Origin: Pseudomonadales bacterium
GTDB taxonomy: Bacteria; Pseudomonadota; Gammaproteobacteria; Pseudomonadales; Ketobacteraceae
Assembly: GCA_002701845.1 (NCBI GenBank)
Contig: NZXG01000015.1
Location: 1 to 64,000, forward strand
DNA: 64,000 bases
Reading direction: 5' to 3'
How positions within the stretch are numbered: the first letter of the stretch is position 1; each line of letters begins with the position of its first letter. The notes beneath the pieces were generated by a model. It saw nothing but the letters and a program-made list of their open reading frames with translations. It did not search any database and had not been told where the DNA came from. Made by a program: the position numbers and the translations under genes. Positions 44,701-53,384 of the stretch are shown here, in pieces.

Positions 44701-47700
44701 CAGACTGGTCACTGGACACTAAGCGGGATTCCAGATCCAGTACTGCGTCCACGTTAATACTGACACCACCGTTCTCCGAGGTTAACTGACCGGGAGCCAG
44801 TTGAACGTTTTTCGCGTTGAAGAAATTATCGGTATAAGTCAGGTTGTAGGTACCATAACGGGAGACCTGAGAGCCAGGCTCCACCATAAACCGGGTCCAC
44901 AGGCCGGCGCTGGAATCACGGGCCTGCTGCAGCCGCCCTGACACCAGTTCCACCCCGGCCATATCCACGGTGGTAAAACCGCGATTCACATAGTCACCGG
45001 ATTTGGGGGTAATGAGATAAGCCCCCGGCACCAGCGCATAATTTGCTGGCAATACGGTGTAAGACCCACTGGCCAACTGGCTGGATCCCGCTACCTCAAA
45101 CTGCAATCCCCAGTTGGAGCCCAGGCCACTGCCGGCAAACTCCACCGGATCATAGGGTGCATAGCCTGAGGTCATGGTGGGAACGATAGCAAAGCGCTCG
45201 GTGTAATGGGCACCGCTGAGCAAATCCTCGGTACCCTCCAGCCCCGCTTCAAACTCACGGCCATAGACCCCACCACCGCCGGACAGATCAATGATACTGT
45301 TGGCGTCAGCCAATACCCGGACCCCATCCAGACTGACCGTTTTACTTAACGGCATCGAATCCTGGGATGCAATGTCCACCGGCGTGAGCACCGGTGACCA
45401 GTCCCAGCGCACGTCACCGGCCTCCAGCCGGCCCAGGGGCACGGCACGGTCAGAGCCCACTTCGAGACGGGCATTAGCGCCCAGAATGATGTCTCCAGGT
45501 TGTAGCTCAGCACTTGCCGCGGACGCTACGGCCGGAGCATCCGATGGCGGGGTATCGGATGCCGGTGTCCCCGTGGCCACCACGGAAAGGTCGCCATAGC
45601 TGGCCACCACCCGGGTATCGATTCGCACCGAGTCCCCCTGCAACCGCAATGCGGAACCGGCGGCAAGAATATCATCATCATTGTTGCCGGCCGACTCCAG
45701 CGCCAACCGGCCCTGGGTCTCTATGGTGCCGTCCGCCAGGGAAGCGGCCCACACCACTGGCGTGGCCAGCGTCATATCGCCGTTGGCCTGCAACAGGGTG
45801 GGCGCCACCAGCTCTGCTACGGTCTCGGCTGCCTGATCATTCAAAATCACCGAACGCAGACGCAGGCCCCGGCTCGCCTCCATGGCAATCCGCTCATCCC
45901 CCTGTATCATCAGGTCCCCGGCCACGTCCACCAAACCGGCCTTCAGGGTAAGTTCGCCACCGGAGACGCCACCGCCATTCACCGCTGCCTGCAGGTTGTT
46001 GGTATTGTCGGTATCCCCCAACTGGATATAGCCGGCCTCCAGCGCCAGGCGGTGGCCCCCCAGATCCAACACTGGAGTGTCCAGCACAATGGACTGCGCC
46101 GCTTGCAACGCGCTGTCCCCCAGCACCTCAATGGAGCTCATGGCCTGGCGCGGTGAGGCACCGTCGGTCACATAGCGATTGGTGTTCAGGGCCAGGGAGC
46201 GCAAATGTCCATTCTGCAGGGTCTGGCGGCCCAGATAGCCCCGGTAGGCGAGCGACCCGGCCAATGCGTTCAGCGCCTCACTGCCACTGCCCTGATAATC
46301 CGAACTGCCCAATTGTGCCAGAGCGCTAAGAGGACTGTCCTCATTCCCGGCCGCGTCGTCACCGATGATCATGGCGTGGGGTTGCGGTTGGTCATCGCTG
46401 TTCCAGCGCCGGTTACTGTCATTCAGACTGACCCGGATGGTCCCGCCGGCGTAGCCCTGACCGGGGTCGCCAAAGTCAATACCGGCGTTGATGGCAAAGC
46501 CGGATTCCCCATGCAGTCTGAATTCACCCCCGGCCACCGGCCGGCTGAGGGAGCGCAACTCCCCGTTAATCAATTCCTGTCCCTGGAACAGCCCGCCACT
46601 GAGGTCAATCCGGGCATTTTCATCCACCAGTACATAACCCACATCCGCCAGCAGACTGAGACTGCCGGCTTCGGTGACGTCGGAGCTGACGTTGGCCAAT
46701 CTGCCCGGCGCGGTGAAACTGGCCGCCCCCAGTTCAAATGCGGCGTTCTCACCCACGATAATCCGGTTATTGAAATCCGGACGGTCTGCCGTACTTTCCT
46801 GGACAAACTGCTCCAGGCCCAGGGTCACCCGCCCCCCGGCGATCTCTACCCTACCATCGAAGACCAGAGACTCATCGCCAATCAAACTGAGTGCAGCGGA
46901 CCGTGGGCCCCGAAACCGGGCGCCACTTTGTACCTGGATATTTCCCCGATCGGACTGGAAATCGGTGCGCTCCGCCCGCAGGCTGATGGCGCCACCTGTG
47001 GCCATATAAGCCGGCAACAAACGTCGGTTATAGGCATCGTCCACCCGGTCGGAACTGGCCACCAGACGCGCATCCGGTGCCGCGTAAAAGGCATTGGGCA
47101 GCAACCGGATATCGGCATCCGATTGCACCAGAATGTCACCTTCCTTGGCGGTGATATCGAAGTGACCCACCCGGGTGCGGGAGAAAAACCGGTCGCCAAT
47201 GGTGGCGCCGGCACCCGCCTCACCGCCTTCGTCAAGGATAAAACGGGACGAGGTGCCATCAATGGTGAGATCCGATACCACCAGGCTCAGGGTGCCCCCC
47301 ACCCCGGCATCCATGGCCTCAATTTCACCCAGCACCGCCACCGCCGGGCGCTCGCTATCTTCCAGAAACTCCCCGGGTCTGCCGTCTTCAGTGATATCCA
47401 GCGCAATGCTGCCGGCCTTACCCATGCGCAATTTTTCATCCTGCCCCAGATAGGCACCCGCGTTGGCTTTGAGACTGGCACTTTGATGCACGATCAGGCT
47501 GTCGCCGGCGGCAAAACCCATGTTTCCGGCCTCAGTGACGCTGCCTGACTTGGGGTCCAGCAACTGGTTGGCCCAGGTACCGCTGGTATCCACGGCCCCC
47601 AGGATATCCAACGTGGCACTGGCCTCCGCGGTGACATCACCGCCGCGGGATCGTATATCCCCCGCCAGAACAATACTGTCCGCCACCAGGTTCAGGCCCT

Positions 47701-50074
47701 GACGGGGCCCCAGATCCAGGGTATCCCCGGCCAGCAGGCTGATCAACTGATTGCCTTCCACCGAAAAGGTTTGCGCGCCGCTGTCGGCAATCAGTCCCTT
47801 GTCAATGTACAGCGCCGTGGTATCTTCAGCCACAGCCTGGGGCTGATCGCTGAGATAAATATTCTGATCACCTTCCAGACCCCGGATATCCACCCGGATA
47901 TTTCCACCCCGGGGCTGGTTGGCATTCAATTGAAATTCCCCGGCCCGAACACCGGCCAGCAGTGAAGACTGGGGATCAATACTCTGCTCATTGGCAACCA
48001 GATGCATGCTGCCGGCATCGTACCCCTGGTTATAGGCGTCATAATAGCGGGTGGACTGCAACAGGATGCTGATGGGTGAGAAGCTGGAACGCTCCCCCCA
48101 CTTGGCATCATCGGCGGTGCCCAGGTTCAGTCCCACCACCGCATTAATCGGCGCGGTGGCGGGTGCGTCCGCAATATCCAGCAACCGGCCGTTAACCATC
48201 ACCTTGGAGGTTTCCACATAGCCTGGCCGATAGGCCACCTCACCACCGGAAACATCCACACTGGCATTCGCTTCGATATCAATCGAACCAGTGGAGGAAA
48301 GCGTAACCCGACCGCCGTGCACCGAGCGCTCGCTGGCGCTGCGTTCCACGGTCTCCAGCCCGGCCTCCCAATCGAACAGCTCGGTGCCCTCCCGGATATC
48401 CACTGCCACTTCCTTGCGCAGCAGATTGCCACCCTTCTGATTGGGATTATTCTTCACCTCGTTGGAGGTAATAAAGGTGGTCAGGACGTTGCGATCCGCA
48501 TCCAGCACGGTGTCATCGGTGCCGGAAGCGTCCACCACGGCGCCTTCCCGCAGCGTGATGCTGGCGCTGGAATTATCCTCGGCCACATCACTGGCGCCAG
48601 GCAGCGGGTCTTCTCTGGCCACCAGGGTGATCAGGCCACCCTGCTCGCCGCCCTTGGCCCGCAGCTCGCTGCCGCTTTCCAGGGTGATGGTTTTGCCCGC
48701 CACATGGAGCCGGGAATCCGGCTGGGCCAGGGAGTCGGTGGCGGTCTTGATCAGATTGCTGACCCCGGTGTCCCCCACCAGCCCCCGTAATTGCCGGATC
48801 TGCTGCGCCTCGGACTGCTTATGAAAAGCCACTGGATCCAGATTGTTGCGCTCCAGCACCGAACGCAGTTTTTGCGCATCCAGGTTCTGTACCACCACCT
48901 CGGTGACACTGCCCTCGGTAAAGGTGGCAGTGCCACCCTCGCGGCCGATAAACGCTTTGCCGCTGCTGGGCCTTTGCCCCGAGTTGACGGTGCCGGTGAC
49001 ACCATCCCGATCCAGGGATGCCTCTCCTACATCAAAGTTGGCGGCGCTCCAGTATTCCGAGGTAATGCCCAGGGAGCTGTAGTCCCCCACTTCCCGGGCC
49101 TGATCCCGGGCCATAATCCGAATGCTGCCGTTCACGTCCACGGCGGTGGTGGCTTTAATCTTACCGGCCTGAATGATCTCGTCGGCCACCAGAGTCACGT
49201 TACCCAGCGTGGAAACAATGGCGCCGGCGTTGCTGACCTTGCCCCGCTGCTCGCCGGACCCTGAATCCACTTCCACCAGATAGCCCCGCAGATCCTCATC
49301 CTGGTCACTGACCGCCAGATAAACATCCTTGCGGCTGCCCGCCAGCACCACCTGACCGTTGCGGCTGAGGATATCCCCTTCATTGATTACTTCGGGCCCG
49401 GCCAGCAGAATGGGGGCGTCGTCGGACTGCAGTTTAGCGCCCTGTTTGACAATAATTCTGGGCAGGTCCGCCACGCCGCGCTTCTGAATGGTCTCCTCAT
49501 CCACCACCAGCAGTGCCTTGCCATCACCGATCACATCCAGCAGAGAATTTTGCAGAAAGTCCAGCTTCTGTTGTTCCGACAGTTGGGCGACATCTTCATA
49601 GCCATTGAGTTGCGCGGCGGCGGCAATCATCCCCCGCACGTTAACCGATGAGTGTTCGCCGAAAATAACTCCGTTCTGGTTCAACAAATAAATTTGACCA
49701 TCCGCCACCAGGCGGCCGAATATTTTACTGGGCTTGGCGTCGTTGATTACATTGACCGCGGTGGCATCCACGTCCTGTTTGAAATGCACCGTGCTCTCAC
49801 CGCCGATATCGAAGGTGGCCCACTCCAGCAGCAACTTCGCGGTTTTCTGATCGATAACCAACGTATTGCCGGTTTGCTCCAGGGTGGCCTCGCCCACCCG
49901 GACAAAATCGCCGGTCACCGCGCCCGGCAGCGCATTAACCACCGGCGCGGATACATCCGCGCCTTCCGGGATCATGGATTGCAGCACCGCCTGGGGCAGG
50001 GTTCGGCCATAGGCCAATCCTGCCGGCCAACAGAAACAGACAATCAGATACGCTATTACTGTTTTTTTCCACAT
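38711..50074 (-). CDS. tpsA: Giant filamentous-haemagglutinin-type exoprotein (TpsA)
   Basis: A 3787-residue secreted adhesin candidate. Signal peptide about 1-24, then the TPS secretion domain (about 25-300) with L-L-N-Q-N-G-V-I-F-G at 130-139. The rest is an enormous beta-helix-like region of Gly/Ala/Ser-rich repeats such as L-x-L-x-A-G-G-D-I, and the final stretch has DUF3739-like features of large haemagglutinin proteins. Cys is rare. It ends in F-V-T-I-E-L-L with no sorting tail or toxin domain. ATG 50074, 25 bases after the tpsB stop and preceded by GGGAA, is a better start than 50110. It is secreted by TpsB and probably forms cell-surface fibres. Confidence 0.93.
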   Translation of the reverse strand: MWKKTVIAYLIVCFCWPAGLAYGRTLPQAVLQSMIPEGADVSAPVVNALPGAVTGDFVRVGEATLEQTGNTLVIDQKTAKLLLEWATFDIGGESTVHFKQDVDATAVNVINDAKPSKIFGRLVADGQIYLLNQNGVIFGEHSSVNVRGMIAAAAQLNGYEDVAQLSEQQKLDFLQNSLLDVIGDGKALLVVDEETIQKRGVADLPRIIVKQGAKLQSDDAPILLAGPEVINEGDILSRNGQVVLAGSRKDVYLAVSDQDEDLRGYLVEVDSGSGEQRGKVSNAGAIVSTLGNVTLVADEIIQAGKIKATTAVDVNGSIRIMARDQAREVGDYSSLGITSEYWSAANFDVGEASLDRDGVTGTVNSGQRPSSGKAFIGREGGTATFTEGSVTEVVVQNLDAQKLRSVLERNNLDPVAFHKQSEAQQIRQLRGLVGDTGVSNLIKTATDSLAQPDSRLHVAGKTITLESGSELRAKGGEQGGLITLVAREDPLPGASDVAEDNSSASITLREGAVVDASGTDDTVLDADRNVLTTFITSNEVKNNPNQKGGNLLRKEVAVDIREGTELFDWEAGLETVERSASERSVHGGRVTLSSTGSIDIEANASVDVSGGEVAYRPGYVETSKVMVNGRLLDIADAPATAPINAVVGLNLGTADDAKWGERSSFSPISILLQSTRYYDAYNQGYDAGSMHLVANEQSIDPQSSLLAGVRAGEFQLNANQPRGGNIRVDIRGLEGDQNIYLSDQPQAVAEDTTALYIDKGLIADSGAQTFSVEGNQLISLLAGDTLDLGPRQGLNLVADSIVLAGDIRSRGGDVTAEASATLDILGAVDTSGTWANQLLDPKSGSVTEAGNMGFAAGDSLIVHQSASLKANAGAYLGQDEKLRMGKAGSIALDITEDGRPGEFLEDSERPAVAVLGEIEAMDAGVGGTLSLVVSDLTIDGTSSRFILDEGGEAGAGATIGDRFFSRTRVGHFDITAKEGDILVQSDADIRLLPNAFYAAPDARLVASSDRVDDAYNRRLLPAYMATGGAISLRAERTDFQSDRGNIQVQSGARFRGPRSAALSLIGDESLVFDGRVEIAGGRVTLGLEQFVQESTADRPDFNNRIIVGENAAFELGAASFTAPGRLANVSSDVTEAGSLSLLADVGYVLVDENARIDLSGGLFQGQELINGELRSLSRPVAGGEFRLHGESGFAINAGIDFGDPGQGYAGGTIRVSLNDSNRRWNSDDQPQPHAMIIGDDAAGNEDSPLSALAQLGSSDYQGSGSEALNALAGSLAYRGYLGRQTLQNGHLRSLALNTNRYVTDGASPRQAMSSIEVLGDSALQAAQSIVLDTPVLDLGGHRLALEAGYIQLGDTDNTNNLQAAVNGGGVSGGELTLKAGLVDVAGDLMIQGDERIAMEASRGLRLRSVILNDQAAETVAELVAPTLLQANGDMTLATPVVWAASLADGTIETQGRLALESAGNNDDDILAAGSALRLQGDSVRIDTRVVASYGDLSVVATGTPASDTPPSDAPAVASAASAELQPGDIILGANARLEVGSDRAVPLGRLEAGDVRWDWSPVLTPVDIASQDSMPLSKTVSLDGVRVLADANSIIDLSGGGGVYGREFEAGLEGTEDLLSGAHYTERFAIVPTMTSGYAPYDPVEFAGSGLGSNWGLQFEVAGSSQLASGSYTVLPANYALVPGAYLITPKSGDYVNRGFTTVDMAGVELVSGRLQQARDSSAGLWTRFMVEPGSQVSRYGTYNLTYTDNFFNAKNVQLAPGQLTSENGGVSINVDAVLDLESRLVSSDQSAVGSYLDITSSGPIHVGGSESATGLFIDGSLFSDSSVSSILLGANRQWQDGAWGIADTNAVSSEVELAESFTVNELMVVARDAIQLAPDSQVVASGETQVRGNQWNLAGIGVAALASNAGGSGLQIDDIGDLQGKVGFAEGSSLAATGTLGIAYGSVAAGAGAENAIQTGALDATDARLQILADGLVIGDSDTDNVSLASGVIAGAAELELYSDEVITFASDLDISNNTSLFAGRGLAVAEGVTVKLASAETLQLRSRGDGAVASAPAANSTLQLRSAVVGIGGAKGGNSGFTLGAQDVLLQASDVLTLSGDLALQGGGSAGGFTLETPLIGSLTANSEIQVTTPGQLSVDQQQGAAIDDLWLQRLRPANRFAFEGSGVQFNTMVSNRSGMTQLAASAGSLQLGSDTVLDLSAFSQEFPQETLYGPAGVLRLSASEDLTIADADIFEFGTAVVPADAGAMTLLAGGTLTLQSERTRELGQGGIDLTVVAGELGTGDQNIATLNALVSLNAQGADGVLAWYLTQPGAQLRLAEGQDLVADNLALYSVRGGLAVDSELVAGAATRDLILFGEQGVSVGGNAILRVDSADNHQQALVLQGGNGLVDLAASATLDLSHGLDLILPAALATDVNQRVRIDATDRLDNGGGEGLSLFLSTEVEASRVTANDIDQYLDASMLAAEQALASDYISLLDAGPLPVSVRPRLDLFSGGDLTVGAVGQPLDLFGFKGTDGRPGQLVLRSGGQMQVAGGISDGIRKLVSVFDASSGDYTFSYGDSINSSGPGTPVLSGTDSADISLTAGAFTDSASAVVDPFNDARLTLERDAFLRTGTGDLQLAAAGDLTLNEGAYVATLGRSQALDQAGFPAWGDKAFYSGFDPGSDPSLWLIYGNFGGFGVAAGDVNLRVQGDIEGNSGRSSVADYVVRYATNANADVFGIDYSNITTWYTSIADIDHGVLSSGGGNLHVDAAGDILTTGFATPDSAIWYSDAVNNQGENLKRIAGGVINVSAGGDILGSSFHNDGTSVSVLARGAIAEADENGAAAMVSAASSQVELTAIGRMVLEGMVNSSIAPYDTSRFAAPFLGAQAINSDFGGKYFSGYDSTRLHLRSVADEVRLKGDLEWGGAFSQYFSGVGSTGFRSMLAANYMLPANVTLESLAADVVLDSRAAQLEVSGSQFNIDENALTLFPATDSRLRIMAAGSILSGDQNLIVYIPDFASSELPSLEQTATNLNTADQVAGLLFPHGFLSGNTTLNHSADLVQRPQGIGSQLVALTGDIGKQGSILTYQLPHAVSVFAGKDIVNTTFLLQHSSANDLSSIVANNDFRYILRSDGTGTGLQTVQVAGPGDLLLQTGGDIDLGASRGIRSIGNADNRVLGPGGASVHLYAGVDNTIYSTSGDYGLLAGTAMERNSQSPLFRRYFSDQEIDQATFIDLALAVLERGAGASDSEDIYDTLTGFISSATGTSVTSAAGARADFLALDTSLQQRLAVKLVAQSGLVSPDTVVPGAGTLFSIPEVGAAGLQAGAERTRLFQEYLAASGGFLSLDGLQSESRAPDLISASDNISSLEQLSRLPASEQVSLALAALENLDAARQLLVAELVMLAHNEASAAEGSDAGSAVFNFERGYVAQRLLFGSDYDFALRGMALKAALIQLKQSNTAGLARLQRALGDFASGQLDRSQLDATLQQVSGVSFAGLSGDQIAALLDGVEELDNSNLGGPGSAQASSLNQVLGFWEADSGLDFAINSLVQGGGDIDLRFSTIQTQASGDISLFTPAGSADVGVSASLVESLGLGKTSSELGIFTLARGDIGSIVANAFNVNESRTIPAAGGSINLWSAFGDIDAGRGAKTAVATPPTRFDVNPDTGAITFIVPPTTTGSGIQTRASSVSTTAQLTPSQRYFTIAEGVGSISLATPLGIVDAGEAGIQSAGDLFLGAAKVSGADNISVGGISTGVPTTTSIGSDIGGLGAAVDAATSSIQESAEKAASDRAQRSTAFVTIELL

Positions 50075-50099
50075 GGGCTGTTCCCGATGTAATACCGTT

Positions 50100-51653
50100 T
50101 CAAAACTCATATCGAATACTGGCGCTGGTGCGCACCTCCCCCTCGTCGATGCTTTCCACGGCTACCAGGGGATAGCCGATATCCAGATCCAGCGACCAGC
50201 CGCTTCCCGCTTCACCGCGAGCACCAACACCCACCGCCGCAAGGTCGAACTCGTCCTCCTCTTCCTGGCCGGTGTCCTCGTTCAGCAGGTACGCTCCCTC
50301 AAGGAAAGCCAGAAGATTAAGCTTGCCCCAGCTCCAGGACTTGGCGGGGGTATTCAGCTGCAGTCCGACAATGGCGCCCATATCCGCTGACACCTGGGAT
50401 TCGTAATAGCCGCGCACGCTGTCGACGCCCCCGGCGGACATCTGTTCATTACTCACCAACGGGGAATCTGCCCATTGCAGCGTGCCGAATCCATCCAGAC
50501 TCCAGCCGCCACCGAAAAACTGGGTACGATCAAAATCGGCTTTTAGCACCACAAAGTTGGGCTCACCCCGGGAACGTTTCTCGTTGAATTCCTCGTTGTC
50601 GTTGGCCACACCGCGAACCCCGAACTTCAATGCCAGGGCCAGACTGTCACTCCAGTTATCCTGGCGCTGAAAGCGACTGAACTGACTGCTGAAAATAATG
50701 TAATCCAGGGGGGTTTCGTAGCTTTCACTGGCGCCGGCCACCACAATGGATTCATCAAAATCCTTGTAATCCAGACCGAAAATCAGGGTGCTCATGGCAG
50801 CACCCTGTTGCCGGAACGGTCGGATATAGCGCCCCCCGAGGATGAAACCTTCCCCTACCACACGGGTATTACCCAGGGTGGCCAGATCGGAGTCCGACCA
50901 TACGGCATAGAGGGCTACTTTTTTGCCGCTGAAGCCCAGGGGGAAAATATAGGTGCTGGCCAGGACCTGTACTTCATCCCGGTCTTCCGGAGAAACCTGA
51001 GCCTGGAATGACCACTCATGGAATTTCTGCCACAGGTTGCTGTAGGCAAGGTCCACGGAGAGCCGGGTGTCCGTGGTATTCTCCGTATTGAAATTATTCA
51101 ATTCGATGCCACCGGATAACGGCAGCTGATCATCGATATCCACTTCCACGTCGATGAGGTCTTCGCTGGGGCCCTGTTTTAGCATGGGCAAGAGCGTGAG
51201 ATCCCGGCTGAGGGCATTGGCCTGCTGGATATCCTGTTGTAATTCACTGAGGTTCAGGGGTCGGCCCGGCTCCAGAGTGGGCAGGGTCTGTTTGATCAGG
51301 CTGGGCAGGAAATAGTGGGCCCCCTGAATATTCACCCGGCGCACCCGGGTCTCCGTTACTTTCAGGGTGAATACGCCGTTCACCACGGTTTGTGGCGGTA
51401 TTTCCACAAAAACCGCGGGATAACCGGCCTGTTTATACAGTTTTTGCAGGGTCTGGGCGGCGGTTTCCACGTCTTCAATGGTGCGGGCCGCACCCAGGTA
51501 AGGCATCAGATTCTGCTGGATAACCTCTTCACTGAGCAGCGAGTTTCCCTCCACCTGGAATTCCCAGATATCAATATACTTGACCGCCGCCGTCACGACT
51601 CCACTGACCATCAGGAAAGCCAGTCCCCACCCCCATTTCAATACGTCTTTCAT
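50100..51653 (-). CDS. tpsB: TpsB two-partner secretion transporter (ShlB/FhaC family)
   Basis: A 517-residue outer-membrane transporter for TpsA. Signal peptide about 1-22, a POTRA_2 domain about 25-105 (F-Q-V-E-G-N-S-L-L-S and L-Q-K-L-Y-K-Q-A-G-Y-P), a second POTRA-like part to about 185, and a 16-stranded barrel with the conserved V-R-G-Y loop motif (G-G-V-D-S-V-R-G-Y-Y) near residue 410. It ends in Y-E-F. First gene of the adhesin operon; the start has little visible upstream ribosome site. Specific partner: the tpsA gene 25 bases downstream. Confidence 0.95.
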   Translation of the reverse strand: MKDVLKWGWGLAFLMVSGVVTAAVKYIDIWEFQVEGNSLLSEEVIQQNLMPYLGAARTIEDVETAAQTLQKLYKQAGYPAVFVEIPPQTVVNGVFTLKVTETRVRRVNIQGAHYFLPSLIKQTLPTLEPGRPLNLSELQQDIQQANALSRDLTLLPMLKQGPSEDLIDVEVDIDDQLPLSGGIELNNFNTENTTDTRLSVDLAYSNLWQKFHEWSFQAQVSPEDRDEVQVLASTYIFPLGFSGKKVALYAVWSDSDLATLGNTRVVGEGFILGGRYIRPFRQQGAAMSTLIFGLDYKDFDESIVVAGASESYETPLDYIIFSSQFSRFQRQDNWSDSLALALKFGVRGVANDNEEFNEKRSRGEPNFVVLKADFDRTQFFGGGWSLDGFGTLQWADSPLVSNEQMSAGGVDSVRGYYESQVSADMGAIVGLQLNTPAKSWSWGKLNLLAFLEGAYLLNEDTGQEEEDEFDLAAVGVGARGEAGSGWSLDLDIGYPLVAVESIDEGEVRTSASIRYEF

Positions 51654-51714
51654 TCGGTGCTTACTGCCTTAGTTCACTCAACCGCTCTCAGATACTGTTT
51701 CATCAATACAAGAA

Positions 51715-51740
51715 CAGGAGCACCCGAAGGGGTGCTCCTG
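51715..51740 (-). terminator. Hairpin terminator between the PstS-like gene and tpsB
   Basis: A perfect 11-base stem (CAGGAGCACCC / GGGTGCTCCTG) with a four-base loop. On the minus strand it lies just past the stop of the PstS-like gene (51777) and is followed by TTCTTGTATT. It separates that gene from the tpsB operon. Confidence 0.75.
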
Positions 51741-51776
51741 CGTGGTCGCTCTATAATGGTGAGCTAGTGTTGCAAC

Positions 51777-53300
51777 TTAGTTACGAGTGCTCACATCGAT
51801 GCCGTTGGCGTTGAACGCCGGGATACGGCAAGAGCTTTGGCCGGTGAGACCTTTGTTGAAAGGCATAACCGGGTTGGTGGCATCAAACGGGAAGGAAGGC
51901 TGAGTGGAACCCTGGGCAAACACCAGGCTGCCCACGTTGGCCGGGGCAGTGCCGCCAGTGGCCAGGATTTCCGGCGTGTTGAAGCCGCCAGCGGGACGGT
52001 CGTCGTTGGTGGTGGTGGGATCGTCAGTCTGCAGGCTGATATTGAAGTCACGCACGTCGTTGATGTTACGGGCGATCCGTACAAACTCGTCGGCCAGGGC
52101 AGTCTGGTCAGCAGTCAGGTCACCGGTGCGCCACTGGATGGTCAGGGCCGCCCAGTTCTGATACAGACCGGAAGCCACGTTCTCCAGAGTGGGCTTCACA
52201 CCGTCGATGGCAACATATTTATATACGTTGCGGTTGGTGCGGCCTTCATCCACTTTCTCCAGGGACTGGATACCAATGGCCCAGCGATCGGCATTGGTGA
52301 TATTGGTCAGGCAGCGACCCATATCAGAGGAACCGGCGTTACGATGTACGTGAGGGCCGGGAGCCGGGAACGGGCCGATGGTGGGAACCGGAGAATCGTT
52401 CTCTTCACCGTTGGAGTCCACCGCGATACCCAATGCAACCGAGGTGAAGTTGCCGGCGCCGCGATAGGCACAACCTGTACCCATGTAGTAGGAGTTAAAC
52501 TGAGCCTGAGTACCAGAGCCGGGAGTACGAACACACACGTTTACCGCGCCATTGCTGAGAGTGGCGCCGGCTTCGCTAACGATGCTGCCACCGTTCTTGC
52601 CCTTCAGATCGCTCCAGTTCTGAACGTTGCCACCGAAGATATTGGCAATCAGATCGGAGGACAGGGAAGGCATATTCTGCACTTCGTCAGATCCCACCGG
52701 CAGATCCTGAGCAAATTGCAGGGCATCCCGCAGGCCAGGAGACACCACGATACCAAAGGTCTGGGCATTCACCGTGTTAACGTTCAGATCAGTGGCTTCG
52801 TCGATTAGGATGGAGACGTTATCGAAATTGTTTTCAGGCAGAGTGAACAGCTCCGGCTCCACGTCGGAGATACCCACCATGGCGGGACGATCCGTGGTTC
52901 CTGTGCAGTCGTACTCACCGGCAGAAGTTGCGGTACCCGGGACAGTCTGGCTGCAGGTGGTCAGGTCAATGGCCACCACGTTGGACTGGTTAACCACCGG
53001 GGCAACCCCGTCAATGGAGCCACCGCTTTGCTTCAGGAACAGCACGTCTTTGTCCTCGGAAAACACACCGGTGGAGGCGCGCACGGTGCAGAAGACCGCG
53101 GAAGCATCATCGCCCGGCTCGGAATAGTTGTCCTGGGTGCTGATGTCGCACAGGGAAGAGTAGTAGGTTTGTACCTGCTTGTCGGCGGCAGTGGCACCGG
53201 AGATCTGGAATACCACGTCCGGGGTGACGCTGGGGGCCAATGCGTAGGCGTGAGACGCCATGGCTGCCGTGACGGCAACCGCAATTTTATTCAGTTTCAT
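51777..53300 (-). CDS. PstS-like secreted substrate-binding protein
   Basis: A 507-residue exported protein. Signal peptide about 1-21 (A-V-A-V-T-A-A-M-A-S-H-A-Y-A). Two-lobed periplasmic-binding-protein features: V-V-F-Q-I-S-G-A-T-A-A near 30, I-F-G-G-N-V-Q-N-W-S-D-L near 220-232 and C-V-R-T-P-G-S-G-T-Q-A-Q-F near 257-270, as in PstS phosphate-binding proteins. Several Cys and inserted loops make it longer than the usual 340 residues. No ABC transporter is nearby and it has no sorting tail, so it may work in the periplasm or be released. Ligand unknown; phosphate is one option. Confidence 0.82.
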   Translation of the reverse strand: MKLNKIAVAVTAAMASHAYALAPSVTPDVVFQISGATAADKQVQTYYSSLCDISTQDNYSEPGDDASAVFCTVRASTGVFSEDKDVLFLKQSGGSIDGVAPVVNQSNVVAIDLTTCSQTVPGTATSAGEYDCTGTTDRPAMVGISDVEPELFTLPENNFDNVSILIDEATDLNVNTVNAQTFGIVVSPGLRDALQFAQDLPVGSDEVQNMPSLSSDLIANIFGGNVQNWSDLKGKNGGSIVSEAGATLSNGAVNVCVRTPGSGTQAQFNSYYMGTGCAYRGAGNFTSVALGIAVDSNGEENDSPVPTIGPFPAPGPHVHRNAGSSDMGRCLTNITNADRWAIGIQSLEKVDEGRTNRNVYKYVAIDGVKPTLENVASGLYQNWAALTIQWRTGDLTADQTALADEFVRIARNINDVRDFNISLQTDDPTTTNDDRPAGGFNTPEILATGGTAPANVGSLVFAQGSTQPSFPFDATNPVMPFNKGLTGQSSCRIPAFNANGIDVSTRN

Positions 53301-53384
53301 GACTTGTGCCTCAAAAAAGATGATTTGCGAATTTTCTATGGTGGCGCCAGGGAGAATCCGCTGACGCCGGATCAGGTGTACGGA

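Noticed and set aside
46205-47548. A 447-codon + frame inside tpsA
   Set aside because: Antisense to the giant exoprotein; GC-rich third positions keep the opposite frame open. No family and no ribosome site.
39000-49000. A possible CRISPR or tandem DNA repeat array within tpsA
   Set aside because: The similarity is in protein-level beta-helix repeats; no regular DNA repeat and spacer pattern is seen.
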